A DNA stretch of 64,000 nucleotides from Pararobbsia alpina_A (GTDB lineage Bacteria; Pseudomonadota; Gammaproteobacteria; Burkholderiales; Burkholderiaceae): positions 1,736,001 to 1,800,000 of the forward strand of contig NZ_OZ221287.1 in assembly GCF_965118125.1 (NCBI RefSeq), read 5' to 3'. The notes beneath the pieces are model-generated. The model was not told the origin of the DNA. It searched no databases and saw nothing but the letters and a program-made list of their open reading frames with translations. Below are positions 8,703 to 16,540 of the stretch, in pieces; the stretch's first letter is position 1; every line of letters starts with the position of its first letter. A program made the translations under genes and the position numbers.

Positions 8703-8758
8703 CACCACGGCACCACGGCACCACGGCACCACGGCACCACGGCACCACGGCACCACGG
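8703..8758. repeat. Tandem octanucleotide repeat, (CACCACGG) x 7
   Basis: Seven perfect head-to-tail copies of CACCACGG with no interruption, lying between the convergent araC gene (stop 8653) and the phosphotransferase gene (stop 8765). The array ends 6 bp from the latter's stop codon. An 8-bp unit is not a multiple of three, so copy-number change in a coding region would shift frame; here it is non-coding. Perfect identity of all copies implies recent expansion or ongoing slippage. Confidence 0.97.
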
Positions 8759-8764
8759 CACGCT

Positions 8765-9853
8765 TCAGCCGCGTGCTCCCGCCTTTTGCGCGTAGTGCCA
8801 ACCCAGTTCCGCCATGGGCCGAGCCGAGCGCCCCGCGTCGAGTGCTTGCTTGCTCGACGCCGTGCCTTCGACGACGCGCTTCATGATGCCCTGCAGGATG
8901 CCGGCCATACGAAACAGGTTGTAGGCCAGATAGATATTCCAGTCGCCGGGGATGTCGAAGCCGGTGCGTTCACGATAGCGCGCGATATAGGCCGCCTCGT
9001 CGGGTATGCCAAGTGCACGCACGTCGACACCGCCGATGCCTCGGAACTGTCCGGGCGCGATATGCCAGGCCATGCAGTGATACGAGAAGTCGACAAGCGG
9101 ATCGCCGATCGTCGACAGCTCCCAGTCGAGCACGGCCAGCGCACGCGGTTCGTCGCGTGCGAACAGCACATTGTCGAGGCGGTAGTCGCCGTGCACGATG
9201 GCATGCCGATCGGCGCCGTCGCGCGCACGTTCGGCGGCAGCCGGTAGCCAGTCGATCAGGCGGTCCATCGCGTCGATCGATTCGGTTTCGGACGCGCGAT
9301 ATTGCCGGGTCCACCGCGCGATCTGGCGATTCAGGTAGTCGCCGGCTTTGCCGTAGTCAGCGAGGCCGATCCCGTTCACATCGACGGTATGCAGCGTTGC
9401 AATGACGCGGTTCATTTCGTCGTAGATCGCCGCGCGTTCGGCATTCGACAACCCGGGGAGGGCAGGGTCCCACAAGACGCGCCCGTCGACGTACTCCATC
9501 ACATAGAACGCGCGCCCCAGCACACTCTCGTCGTCGCACAGGGCGAACATCTCCGCGACAGGGACCTCGGTATCGGCGAGCGCGGACATGACGCGGTATT
9601 CGCGCTCGATTGCATGCGCCGATGGCAGGAGCTTCGAAACCGGTCCGGGCTTGGCGCGCATCACATACGTGCGCTCTGGCGTCATGAGTTTGTAGGTCGG
9701 ATTGGACTGACCGCCCGCAAATTGCTCGATCGAGAGCGGGCCGCGGTAGCCGTCGACGTGCGTGGTCAGCCATGCATCCAGCGCCTCGCTATCGACGCGA
9801 TGCTGCGCCGATACGGGGCCGCTACCTACAAACGCGGAAAAGTCTGTGCTCAT
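8765..9853 (-). CDS. APH/choline-kinase-fold phosphotransferase family protein (acyl-CoA dehydrogenase-associated type)
   Basis: A 362-residue cytosolic protein of the aminoglycoside phosphotransferase Pfam family. The Brenner/catalytic loop reads HGDYRLDN at residues 221-228 (catalytic Asp223), and the metal-binding DWELSTIGDP follows at 243-252. The N-terminal lobe has SIEQFAGGQSNPTYKL (nucleotide-binding strand) and YVMRAKP with the ATP-contacting lysine. This subfamily is related to the kinase domain of ACAD10/11 and usually sits among acyl-CoA and fatty-acid catabolism genes; here an enoyl-CoA hydratase-like gene is immediately upstream on the same strand. An antibiotic-resistance role is unlikely. 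The ATG is preceded by GAGGAG. Confidence 0.85.
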   Translation of the reverse strand: MSTDFSAFVGSGPVSAQHRVDSEALDAWLTTHVDGYRGPLSIEQFAGGQSNPTYKLMTPERTYVMRAKPGPVSKLLPSAHAIEREYRVMSALADTEVPVAEMFALCDDESVLGRAFYVMEYVDGRVLWDPALPGLSNAERAAIYDEMNRVIATLHTVDVNGIGLADYGKAGDYLNRQIARWTRQYRASETESIDAMDRLIDWLPAAAERARDGADRHAIVHGDYRLDNVLFARDEPRALAVLDWELSTIGDPLVDFSYHCMAWHIAPGQFRGIGGVDVRALGIPDEAAYIARYRERTGFDIPGDWNIYLAYNLFRMAGILQGIMKRVVEGTASSKQALDAGRSARPMAELGWHYAQKAGARG

Positions 9854-9888
9854 CAGTCTCCTCGCTTAAGCAAATGCAGGCGCGTGAT

Positions 9889-9907
9889 GTCGGCGTTCGA
9901 CGCCGAC
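9889..9907. repeat. Inverted repeat upstream of the phosphotransferase gene
   Basis: GTCGGCGT (9889-9896), a 3-nt spacer TCG, and ACGCCGAC (9900-9907) form a perfect 8-bp hairpin, 35 nt upstream of the phosphotransferase start and about 120 nt after the enoyl-CoA hydratase-like stop on the minus strand. There is no T-run on either strand, so it is either a weak structural terminator or an operator half-site pair. Confidence 0.4.
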
Positions 9908-10026
9908 GTCTTCGCGTCGTCCCGTCGTCAACTCAGGCCGACGCCGGTCCCCAAGGCGTGCCACACAGTCCAGGAGGCAACGCATCGCAATGATGTGGAC
10001 ACCTCTGGGACTGCGTCGATATCGCT

Positions 10027-10743
10027 CTATCGGAGCCGTGCCACCAGCGCATCGCCTTCGGCCTGCATCTGCGATTGCAAATCCCGGCCGGGCGCATCTT
10101 CGAGCAGACGCTTGGCTTCCGAAAAGATGCCGCTCGGACGCTGTCCGATTTCCGTCGCCCAATCGATCGCCGTCTGCAAGGCGTGACCCTGCTCGCTCAG
10201 CTTGTTGACGATGCCGGCCGCGTAGAGGCGCGCCGCTTCGATCGGTGCACCGGTCAGTAACATTTCATTGGCGAGCGCCCGAGGTAACTCACGTGCCGCA
10301 AACCACGACGCGCCGCTGTCCGGCAACCATGCCTGCTCAGTTTGCGGCAAACCAAAGTGAGCCGATTCGTCGGCGACGATGAAATCGCATGCAAGGGCCA
10401 ACGAGAGCCCCGCGCCTTCCGCATGTCGCTCGACCGCGGCCAGAACGGGCTTGCTGAACGTACGGAGCGCGTCAAGCAGACCCGCGAAGCTCGTGATTTG
10501 CGACGCGAGCGCTGCCTGCGCCGGCTGGCGCCGTTCGGCCAGTTCGCGCAGGTTCGGCGTGACGCTGATCAGTCCATCGAGTCCGGCCACGACTACGGCG
10601 CGGGTTTCGTCGTCGCGTTCGGCGACGTCAAGCGCTTCAATAGCCGATGCGAACACATCGGCCGTCAGCACACGCCCGCTCGGATTGGAGATCGAAAGGA
10701 CCCAGGTGGTATCGACTTGTTTGGCCTTGAGTTCTGCGCTCAT
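10027..10743 (-). CDS. Enoyl-CoA hydratase/isomerase (crotonase) family protein
   Basis: A 238-residue crotonase-fold protein. Visible family features are the first strand 'WVLSISNPSGRVLTADVF', the RAVVVAGLDGLISVTPNL oxyanion-hole region, KPVLAAVERHAEGAGLSLALACDFIVADESAHFGLPQT with the second oxyanion glycine (AEGAG), and the C-terminal region 'NEMLLTGAPIEAARLYAAGIVNKL'. It is a little shorter than typical 257-265-residue hydratases. The usual acid/base glutamates of true crotonases (in GxxE and ExxP contexts) are not clearly conserved, so the reaction could be isomerase or hydrolase-like. Same strand as the downstream phosphotransferase, with 173 nt between them. Substrate unknown. Confidence 0.82.
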   Translation of the reverse strand: MSAELKAKQVDTTWVLSISNPSGRVLTADVFASAIEALDVAERDDETRAVVVAGLDGLISVTPNLRELAERRQPAQAALASQITSFAGLLDALRTFSKPVLAAVERHAEGAGLSLALACDFIVADESAHFGLPQTEQAWLPDSGASWFAARELPRALANEMLLTGAPIEAARLYAAGIVNKLSEQGHALQTAIDWATEIGQRPSGIFSEAKRLLEDAPGRDLQSQMQAEGDALVARLR

Positions 10744-10830
10744 GTTCTTTGAAGGTCAGGTCGGGTCGGATTGGGTCGAATGGGGTCGTCGGGGTACGGA
10801 TGGGTACGGTTTTGCGGGCTCGCGTTCAAC

Positions 10831-12006
10831 TCACAGCTTGGCCAGCCGGCTCAACGCTTCGTCGAGCGTCGCTTCCTTCTTGGCAAAACAGAAACGGACG
10901 ATGCCCGACTCGTGCGGCGAGTGATAGAACGCGGAAACCGGAATCGCGGCGACGCCGATCTCGGACGTCAGCCATTTTGCAAACTCGGCCTCGGGCAGAT
11001 CGCTGATCGCCGAATAGTCGACGCACTGAAAATAGGTGCCGTCGCAGGGCAGCAGCTTGAATCGGGTGCGCCCAAGGCCCGCGCGGAAGTGATCGCGCTT
11101 GCGCTGATAAAACGCCGGCAGGTTCAGATACGGCGCCGGATCGGACATATAGCGCGCGAGTCCGATCTGCATCGGGGTATTGACGGTGAACACATTGAAC
11201 TGATGGACCTTGCGGAATTCGGCCGTCAACGCGCGCGGCGCGGCGACGTATCCGACTTTCCAGCCCGTCACGTGATAGGTCTTGCCGAAACTCGATACGA
11301 CGAGGCTGCGCGCGGCGAGATCCGGGTAGCGCGACACGCTGGCGTGCGGCTGACCGTCGTAGACCATGTGTTCGTAGACTTCGTCCGACAGCACAAGGAC
11401 CTGGGTATCACGCAGGATGTTCTCGAGTTGCCGCATATCGGCGTCGCGCCAGATCGTGCCGGTCGGGTTATGCGGCGTGTTGATCACGACAAGGCGCGTG
11501 CGCGGTGTAATCGCGGCTGCCAGTCGGTCGAACGGGATCGCATAGTCGGGCGCTTCGAGCGACACGAACACCGGCGTGCCGCCGGCCAATTCGATGGCGG
11601 GCAGATAGCTGTCGTAGTTCGGCTCGATCACGATCACTTCGTCGCCCGGATGGACGACCGCGAGGATCGAAGTCAGCAGGCCTTGCGTTGCGCCGGCCGT
11701 GACGGTGATCTCGGTGTCGGGATCGTAGGCGTGTCCGTAGATCGCACCGATCTTTTTGGCGATCGCCTGCCGCAGCGGAGCCGCGCCGGCCATCGGCGGG
11801 TATTGATTGAAGCCGTCACGCATGGCTTCCGACACGGCGTCGACGATGCGCGGGTCGCAATCGAAATCGGGAAAACCTTGCCCGAGGTTGACCGCGCCGC
11901 GCTCGGTCGCGAGCGCCGACATCACGGTGAAGATGGTCGTGCCGACGTTCGGCAGACGGGAGGTCAGGCTATCGGCTGAGAAAGTGGCGTGTGGCTGAGC
12001 GTTCAT
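10831..12006 (-). CDS. PLP-dependent class I/II aminotransferase, methionine aminotransferase-type
   Basis: A 391-residue fold-type I aminotransferase. The PLP Schiff-base lysine is Lys232 in SSFGKTYHVTGWK, NTPHNPTG lies at residues 166-173, LSDEVYEH binds the pyridine nitrogen (Asp in DEVYEH), and the C-terminal arginine is in SGIVRFCF. The N-terminal 'LGQGFPDFDCDP' and 'YPPMAGAAPLRQAI' match the YbdL/kynurenine aminotransferase branch, whose E. coli member converts methionine and aromatic keto acids; that substrate assignment is by family. Upstream in the same orientation is the PIN-domain gene, about 35 nt away; downstream is the enoyl-CoA hydratase-like gene. Confidence 0.88.
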   Translation of the reverse strand: MNAQPHATFSADSLTSRLPNVGTTIFTVMSALATERGAVNLGQGFPDFDCDPRIVDAVSEAMRDGFNQYPPMAGAAPLRQAIAKKIGAIYGHAYDPDTEITVTAGATQGLLTSILAVVHPGDEVIVIEPNYDSYLPAIELAGGTPVFVSLEAPDYAIPFDRLAAAITPRTRLVVINTPHNPTGTIWRDADMRQLENILRDTQVLVLSDEVYEHMVYDGQPHASVSRYPDLAARSLVVSSFGKTYHVTGWKVGYVAAPRALTAEFRKVHQFNVFTVNTPMQIGLARYMSDPAPYLNLPAFYQRKRDHFRAGLGRTRFKLLPCDGTYFQCVDYSAISDLPEAEFAKWLTSEIGVAAIPVSAFYHSPHESGIVRFCFAKKEATLDEALSRLAKL

Positions 12007-12041
12007 GGCGGCATGAGATTCGGCAACACGGCAAGTATGCC

Positions 12042-12587
12042 TCAGTTGCCCGTGGCGGTTTTGTCGTCGCGCTGGGTAAATGCGGCGGGTAAGCCAATCG
12101 CGAAACCGAAATCGCGTGCGATACGCTTGGCCATGCGCAGGAGTTCGCGATCCTTCGATACGAGCCAGTCGGCACCCGCGCGGTGCGCGAGTTCGAGGAA
12201 CTTCTGGTCATCGCGGTCGCGGCATTGCGGCAGCCGTGGTCCGGGCGTAGGCGCGGCGGATGCCGGCGGCGTATCGGATGCGGGTGGCGCATTGGATTCG
12301 GACGGCGCATCGGATGCGGGTAGGTCGGGTGGGGCGATCAATGTCGTCCAGCCATCGACCTGCGCGAGCGCGGCCTCCTTGTCGATCGCAAATCGCTCGA
12401 ATTGGGGGTAGTCGAGCACCCGGGCAAGCTCGGCCCGGCACCGCGCATCGATGACGGCGTCAATGCGCCGGTCGGCAAGCGCCGCGGCGATCGGGCGCGT
12501 GTGGGGGTCGTCGAAGACAAGGATGTCGATCCAGACATTCGAATCGAGCACGACGCGGGTCAAGCCTTCGGCAGGATGAAAACTCAT
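12042..12587 (-). CDS. PIN-domain putative ribonuclease (toxin-like), with a low-complexity insert
   Basis: A 181-residue protein of the PIN_3/COG1569 type. The N-terminal acidic motif is VVLDSNVWIDIL, a second conserved acid is in RCRAELARVLDYPQF, and the third acidic cluster is CRDRDDQKFLELAHRAGADWLVSKDREL: the four-Asp/Glu metal site of PIN nucleases. Between the halves there is a Pro/Ala/Ser/Asp-rich insert (about 12240-12335) built of imperfect 'SDAPPAS'-like units, absent from typical PIN_3 proteins. I use the ATG at 12587; a TTG nine bases upstream is possible. No antitoxin is adjacent, so it is better called a solitary PIN protein than a VapBC toxin. Confidence 0.82.
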   Translation of the reverse strand: MSFHPAEGLTRVVLDSNVWIDILVFDDPHTRPIAAALADRRIDAVIDARCRAELARVLDYPQFERFAIDKEAALAQVDGWTTLIAPPDLPASDAPSESNAPPASDTPPASAAPTPGPRLPQCRDRDDQKFLELAHRAGADWLVSKDRELLRMAKRIARDFGFAIGLPAAFTQRDDKTATGN

Positions 12588-12639
12588 TCGATACAATAAA
12601 GGCCGTCATGTTTGGCCGCTGATGCGGCTCGCTTCCCGA

Positions 12640-13422
12640 ATGATAATCGTTCTATCCCCGGCAAAATCGCTCGATTACGACTCTGAGCCGCACACCCAAC
12701 GGCATTCCTTACCGCAATTCGTCGACCACTCGGCAGAACTTGTCGAGACTTTGCGCGGCCTGTCGCCCGCGTCGATCGGGTCGCTGATGAGCATTTCCGA
12801 CCCGCTCGCGAATCTGAATTTCCAGCGCTACCAAGACTGGACGCCGCATTTCAGCCCGGCAAATGCCAAGCAGGCAGTGCTCGCGTTCAACGGCGATGTC
12901 TATGAAGGGCTCGATGCGCGTTCGCTTGCAGAAGCCGATCTGGACTTCGCGCAGCAACACGTGCGCATTCTGTCCGGTCTCTATGGCGTGCTGCGCCCGC
13001 TCGATCTGATGCAGCCATACCGGCTCGAGATGGGCACGCGCCTTGGCAATGCGCGAGGCCGCGACCTTTACGCGTTCTGGGGCGATCGCATCACGCATGC
13101 GCTCAACGGCGAGCTCGGCGATCGTGATGGCCTCTCGCGTGCGGTCGTGAACCTGGCCTCGGAAGAATATTTCAAATCGGTCCGACCGAAAAAGCTCGAG
13201 GCGCCCGTGATTACGCCGGTGTTCGAGGACTTCAAGGGCGGCCGCTACAAGATCATCAGCTTCTACGCCAAGCGTGCGCGCGGCATGATGGCCCGCTACG
13301 CGGTGCTCAACCGGATCAGGCATCCGAACGCGCTCAAGGATTTCGACACGGACGGCTATGCGTTCGCACCGAATGTCTCGAGCGAGCAGACCTGGGTGTT
13401 TCGCCGGCGTCTTGCGCAGTAA
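12640..13422 (+). CDS. yaaA: Peroxide stress protein YaaA
   Basis: A 260-residue cytosolic protein beginning MIIVLSPAKSLDY, the invariant YaaA (DUF328) N-terminus; the ATG at 12640 is chosen for that reason over an in-frame ATG at 12622. Further family motifs are LMSISDPLANLNFQRYQ, AFNGDVYEGLDA, LSGLYGVLRPLDLMQPYRLEMGTRL, FWGDRIT, VNLASEEYFKSV and FYAKRARGMMARY. In E. coli the protein lowers free iron and protects DNA during peroxide stress and binds DNA with a helix-hairpin-helix-like element. It is divergent from the PIN-domain gene with a short shared promoter space and is followed by an M14 peptidase gene. Confidence 0.97.
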   Translation: MIIVLSPAKSLDYDSEPHTQRHSLPQFVDHSAELVETLRGLSPASIGSLMSISDPLANLNFQRYQDWTPHFSPANAKQAVLAFNGDVYEGLDARSLAEADLDFAQQHVRILSGLYGVLRPLDLMQPYRLEMGTRLGNARGRDLYAFWGDRITHALNGELGDRDGLSRAVVNLASEEYFKSVRPKKLEAPVITPVFEDFKGGRYKIISFYAKRARGMMARYAVLNRIRHPNALKDFDTDGYAFAPNVSSEQTWVFRRRLAQ

Positions 13423-13611
13423 GCTGGCGCTGGCCCGCACCCAGAGCGTTACGACGAGCCTGGAGTTGCTTGCCTCGGCATCTCGCGCCGAAAGCAGGGC
13501 GCGCCGACGGCCCGATAGGGTGGGCCGGCGTGAGCCTGCGTTTTGCGCGGATAGTAGCGTTCTGCGGCGAGTCGGCCGACAATGCGGGCTACTGTCCTGC
13601 ACGAGGAATTC

Positions 13612-14766
13612 ATGACACTGAGCATTACGAGCCGTTTCGACGGCGGCGCCGTCGAGGTCATCTCGGCTGAGCGCGCCGACGATGTCCGCCTGCGCGTGCG
13701 TCCCGATACGCAAGCCGATTTCGCCCAATGGTTTTATTTCCGGGTCAATGGCGGGCGTGACCAGGCGTGCCGGTTCGTGTTCGAGAATGCATCGGCCTGC
13801 GCGTTTCCCGAGGGCTGGCGCGACTACGAAGCGGTCGCGAGTTACGACCGGCTCGACTGGTTTCGCGTGCCGACCTCGTACGACGGCGAGCGGCTGACCA
13901 TCGAACATACGCCTGAATGCGACACGATCTACTACGCGTACTTCGAGCCTTACGATGAATCGCGCCACGACGTCGTGCTCGGCCACCTGCAGCAGCACCC
14001 GCTCGCGACGCTGACCGATCTCGGGCAGTCGATCGAAGGGCGCCCGATGGAACTCCTGCGCCTGGGCGATGCGGACCCCGCGAAGCCCAACATCTGGATC
14101 ATTGCGCGTCAGCACCCTGGCGAAACCATGGCCGAGTGGTTCGTTGAGGGCCTGCTCGGACGGCTGACGGCTCAGGGGGACTGGTCGGAAGACGACACGC
14201 TCGGCGAAGACCTGTTGTCTCGCGCGACGTTCTATATCGTGCCGAACATGAACCCCGACGGGTCGGCGCTGGGCAATCTGCGCACCAATGCGGCCGGCGC
14301 GAACCTCAATCGCGAATGGATGAACCCCGATCTCGCGCGCAGTCCCGAGGTCAAGGTCGTGCGTGACGAGATGCATCGCGTTGGCGTCGACATGTTCTTC
14401 GATATTCACGGTGATGAAGCGTTGCCCTATGTGTTCGTCGCAGGCAGCGAAATGCTGCCGGACTTCACCGAAGAGCAGGCGAAGCGTCAGGCGGCCTTCA
14501 TCGAGGCGTTCAAGCAAGCCGCGCCCGATTTTCAGGACGTCCATGGCTACAAGGCCGACAAGTACCGCGAAGACGCACTGTCTCTGGCGTCGAAGTATGC
14601 GGGGCATGCGTTCGGGTGTTTGTCACTGACGCTCGAAATGCCGTTCAAGGACAACGCGAACAGCCCGGATCCGGAAGTCGGCTGGAACGGCGCACGCAGC
14701 GCTGCACTCGGGGCCGCGATGCTTGAGGCTGTTGCGGCACAGCTGGACGCTTTCTCGAAGGTGTGA
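13612..14766 (+). CDS. M14-family zinc carboxypeptidase, cytosolic carboxypeptidase (CCP)-like
   Basis: A 384-residue protein with an N-terminal beta-sandwich of about 110 residues (including WFYFRVNG and YAYFEPYDESRHD, typical of CCP/M14D-like proteins) followed by the peptidase. Zinc ligands are visible: HPGE (His168, Glu171) in ARQHPGETMAEWF, and His266 in FFDIHGDEALPY. GANLNREW (around 229-236) supplies the substrate-binding Asn-Arg pair, and SLTLEMPF near the C-terminus supplies the catalytic Glu. There is no signal peptide, so the enzyme acts in the cytosol. The ATG at 13612 has an upstream GAGG; the longer ORF is rejected. By analogy it trims C-terminal residues from peptides; the natural substrate is unknown. 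Confidence 0.9.
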   Translation: MTLSITSRFDGGAVEVISAERADDVRLRVRPDTQADFAQWFYFRVNGGRDQACRFVFENASACAFPEGWRDYEAVASYDRLDWFRVPTSYDGERLTIEHTPECDTIYYAYFEPYDESRHDVVLGHLQQHPLATLTDLGQSIEGRPMELLRLGDADPAKPNIWIIARQHPGETMAEWFVEGLLGRLTAQGDWSEDDTLGEDLLSRATFYIVPNMNPDGSALGNLRTNAAGANLNREWMNPDLARSPEVKVVRDEMHRVGVDMFFDIHGDEALPYVFVAGSEMLPDFTEEQAKRQAAFIEAFKQAAPDFQDVHGYKADKYREDALSLASKYAGHAFGCLSLTLEMPFKDNANSPDPEVGWNGARSAALGAAMLEAVAAQLDAFSKV

Positions 14767-14903
14767 GGCGCGACGCGCCGATGATGGCGCGCATGGGTCA
14801 TGGCGTTGTTGATGGACGCCACCGCCGGGGGGCGTCGACGCCGACGTAATCGTGCCAATGCATCCGCGCGGGCCCAGCCGTGCGGATGCGGCGACGCTGC
14901 CCG

Positions 14904-15470
14904 CTAGTGCTTCTTCTTGCCGTGGTTCGTCGAGTGACCTGAGCTCTTCGCGGCGCCGTGCTTGCCCTTGGCGCTACCGCTCTTACCATGCTTCTTGCCG
15001 CCGGACCCGCCCGTATTCGGTTCGTTTGAATCGAATGCGAGCAGTTTGTTATCGGCGTATCCACATCGGAATTCAAGCGGATCCGGATCGCTACCGCCGT
15101 TCTTGCGGAAGCCCTGACCCTGGATCTTCACCATCGTATCGACCTTGATGCGCTGCTTGTCGGTGCCGAACGCGCCGTTCCACGGCTCGATCGACGCGCG
15201 TGCGTCGGTCAGCGTGTCGTCGGGAAATTCGACGTGATCGTATGTGGGTGAGGTGCCGATGATGAACACGGCATGCGCGGCGCAGTCTGCTGCGAGCGGG
15301 TTCGCATGCTGTTCGTTGATGTACTTGCTCACGAGGTCGTTGTGCTGTTCAAGCTGATCGGCGTGCGCCACTGTGCTGCCCAGGCACGTGGCCACGGCGA
15401 GCGAAACGGGCGCGACGAAGCGCGATACGACGGAGCGGAATGCGAACGAGAGAGAAAGAGTCAAACGCAA
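14904..15470 (-). CDS. BspC-domain-like secreted protein with a Lys/Gly/His-rich tail
   Basis: About 188 residues. The N-terminus is a signal peptide (hydrophobic stretch ending ATCLGSTVAHA, cleavage expected before DQLEQHND). The mature part has 'DLVSKYINEQHANPLAADCAAHAVFI' and a later cysteine in 'EFRCGYAD', presumably a disulfide pair; this matches the BspC-domain proteins that I know from Burkholderia genomes, function undefined. The last 40 residues are a low-complexity basic tail (GGKKHGKSGSAKGKHG, KKKH end) unlike the core domain. The reading frame has no ATG near the signal peptide, so the start is a TTG (15470, or a second TTG two codons later), which is a weak point of the model. 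Confidence 0.72.
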   Translation of the reverse strand: MRLTLSLSFAFRSVVSRFVAPVSLAVATCLGSTVAHADQLEQHNDLVSKYINEQHANPLAADCAAHAVFIIGTSPTYDHVEFPDDTLTDARASIEPWNGAFGTDKQRIKVDTMVKIQGQGFRKNGGSDPDPLEFRCGYADNKLLAFDSNEPNTGGSGGKKHGKSGSAKGKHGAAKSSGHSTNHGKKKH

Positions 15471-15626
15471 CTGTCTGGAACCGTTGTTGTGCGGCGGATC
15501 GCTGCCGCGGTCATTGCAGATCGTGTGTATCTGATACGCGTTCGTGAACGGAGTTCCGCGCCGCTCACGCTTCGAACCGCAAATACAGTGTTCGCTCTAT
15601 GCTCGCGAGCGACATGCCGTGCACGA

Positions 15627-16292
15627 TCAACGCTGGTCCAGATGATAGCGGTGATCGTCGTACGTCGTCACCCATGCGGGTTTGTAAATCGCGAGAATCG
15701 CTGTCAAGGTGCCTGAAAACCAGGCCTCTCCGCCCGCAACCCACAGTACCTGATTCCAGAAGTCCACAGGAAAGCCTTGCCACTCGCCCGCAAGCGCGGC
15801 ATGAAGGACAACGCCTGAGATTGCCGCTGCCAGCAACGAGAGTGCCGGGGCGATAAAGCCGTGCCCCAGCACGAAGACAGGGCGGTTGCGCGGCAAGGTG
15901 GCCGACATCAGCCGCTGGAGGGCCAGTGCAACCAGCACCGGTACCGCACCCAGTGTCAGGAAGGTCAGGCCCAGTGTATCGACCGGCGCGTCGAGCACGA
16001 TCGCCGATAGCCCGATCATGACGTAGGTGCCGATCAACGCGAGCGCCCAATCGAACAGCGTCACCATGAGCGCCGCGCCAAGCAGGTGGAACGTCGGGCC
16101 GTCTCCGAACCACTCGTCGACGGCCCAGAGCACCGACAGTGTCACGACCGTCGCAAGCCACAGATGTTGAAGCGTGTCGTGACGCAGTTTGCGTAAGGGA
16201 CGCGTCCAGGCCGCATACGCGAGCAACCCCGCCGCCACGAGCCAGCCGGCGACGATCCAGGACAATGGAAGGGTTGCGTAAATAAATCCCAT
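15627..16292 (-). CDS. Integral membrane protein, CbiM/energy-coupling-factor permease-like (COG3235 type)
   Basis: A 221-residue polytopic membrane protein beginning MGFIYATLPLSWIVAGW. I chose the ATG at 16292 because homologues begin with this MGF(L/I)Y motif; the longer frame adds a basic non-conserved leader. Seven or so hydrophobic segments are visible, with a conserved 'FHLLGAALMVTLFDWALALIG' segment resembling the second helix of the CbiM superfamily, which in metal transporters carries the substrate-binding region. It lacks the N-terminal His of true CbiM nickel/cobalt permeases, and no CbiQ/CbiO partners are nearby, so the transported substrate, if any, is unknown. Followed on the same strand by the BspC-like gene after 156 nt with nothing recognisable between. 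Confidence 0.65.
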   Translation of the reverse strand: MGFIYATLPLSWIVAGWLVAAGLLAYAAWTRPLRKLRHDTLQHLWLATVVTLSVLWAVDEWFGDGPTFHLLGAALMVTLFDWALALIGTYVMIGLSAIVLDAPVDTLGLTFLTLGAVPVLVALALQRLMSATLPRNRPVFVLGHGFIAPALSLLAAAISGVVLHAALAGEWQGFPVDFWNQVLWVAGGEAWFSGTLTAILAIYKPAWVTTYDDHRYHLDQR

Positions 16293-16540
16293 AAAACCAA
16301 TCTTACTCGCACAAATCGAGCGAGTGGGTAGCGGCAGACAGCGGTGTTGTTCGCAACGCGCATGCCTTACGAACAAGGCTTGCCTGGAAGGCCTTGAACC
16401 GACATCCGGACGACAGACCCCCCTTAAAGACAGCTTAGATTCATCTCAACCCATCGGCTATGGCTTTTGGCTGAGGCGCGTGTGGACTACGGCTTTGCGA
16501 TGATCGATCGCGTGTCAATCATCGTTTTCAGGGGGGATAC

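Noticed and set aside
8703..8758. CRISPR or REP element
   Set aside because: The unit is 8 bp with no spacers and no dyad symmetry; it is a simple tandem repeat.
12709..14607. A 632-codon minus-strand open frame opposite yaaA and the M14 peptidase
   Set aside because: It crosses two well-supported plus-strand genes and the gap between them, and the product has no recognisable domain; shadow of GC-rich coding.
15299..15716. Small plus-strand frames antisense to the BspC-like and membrane-protein genes
   Set aside because: No start signals and no homology; antisense shadows.
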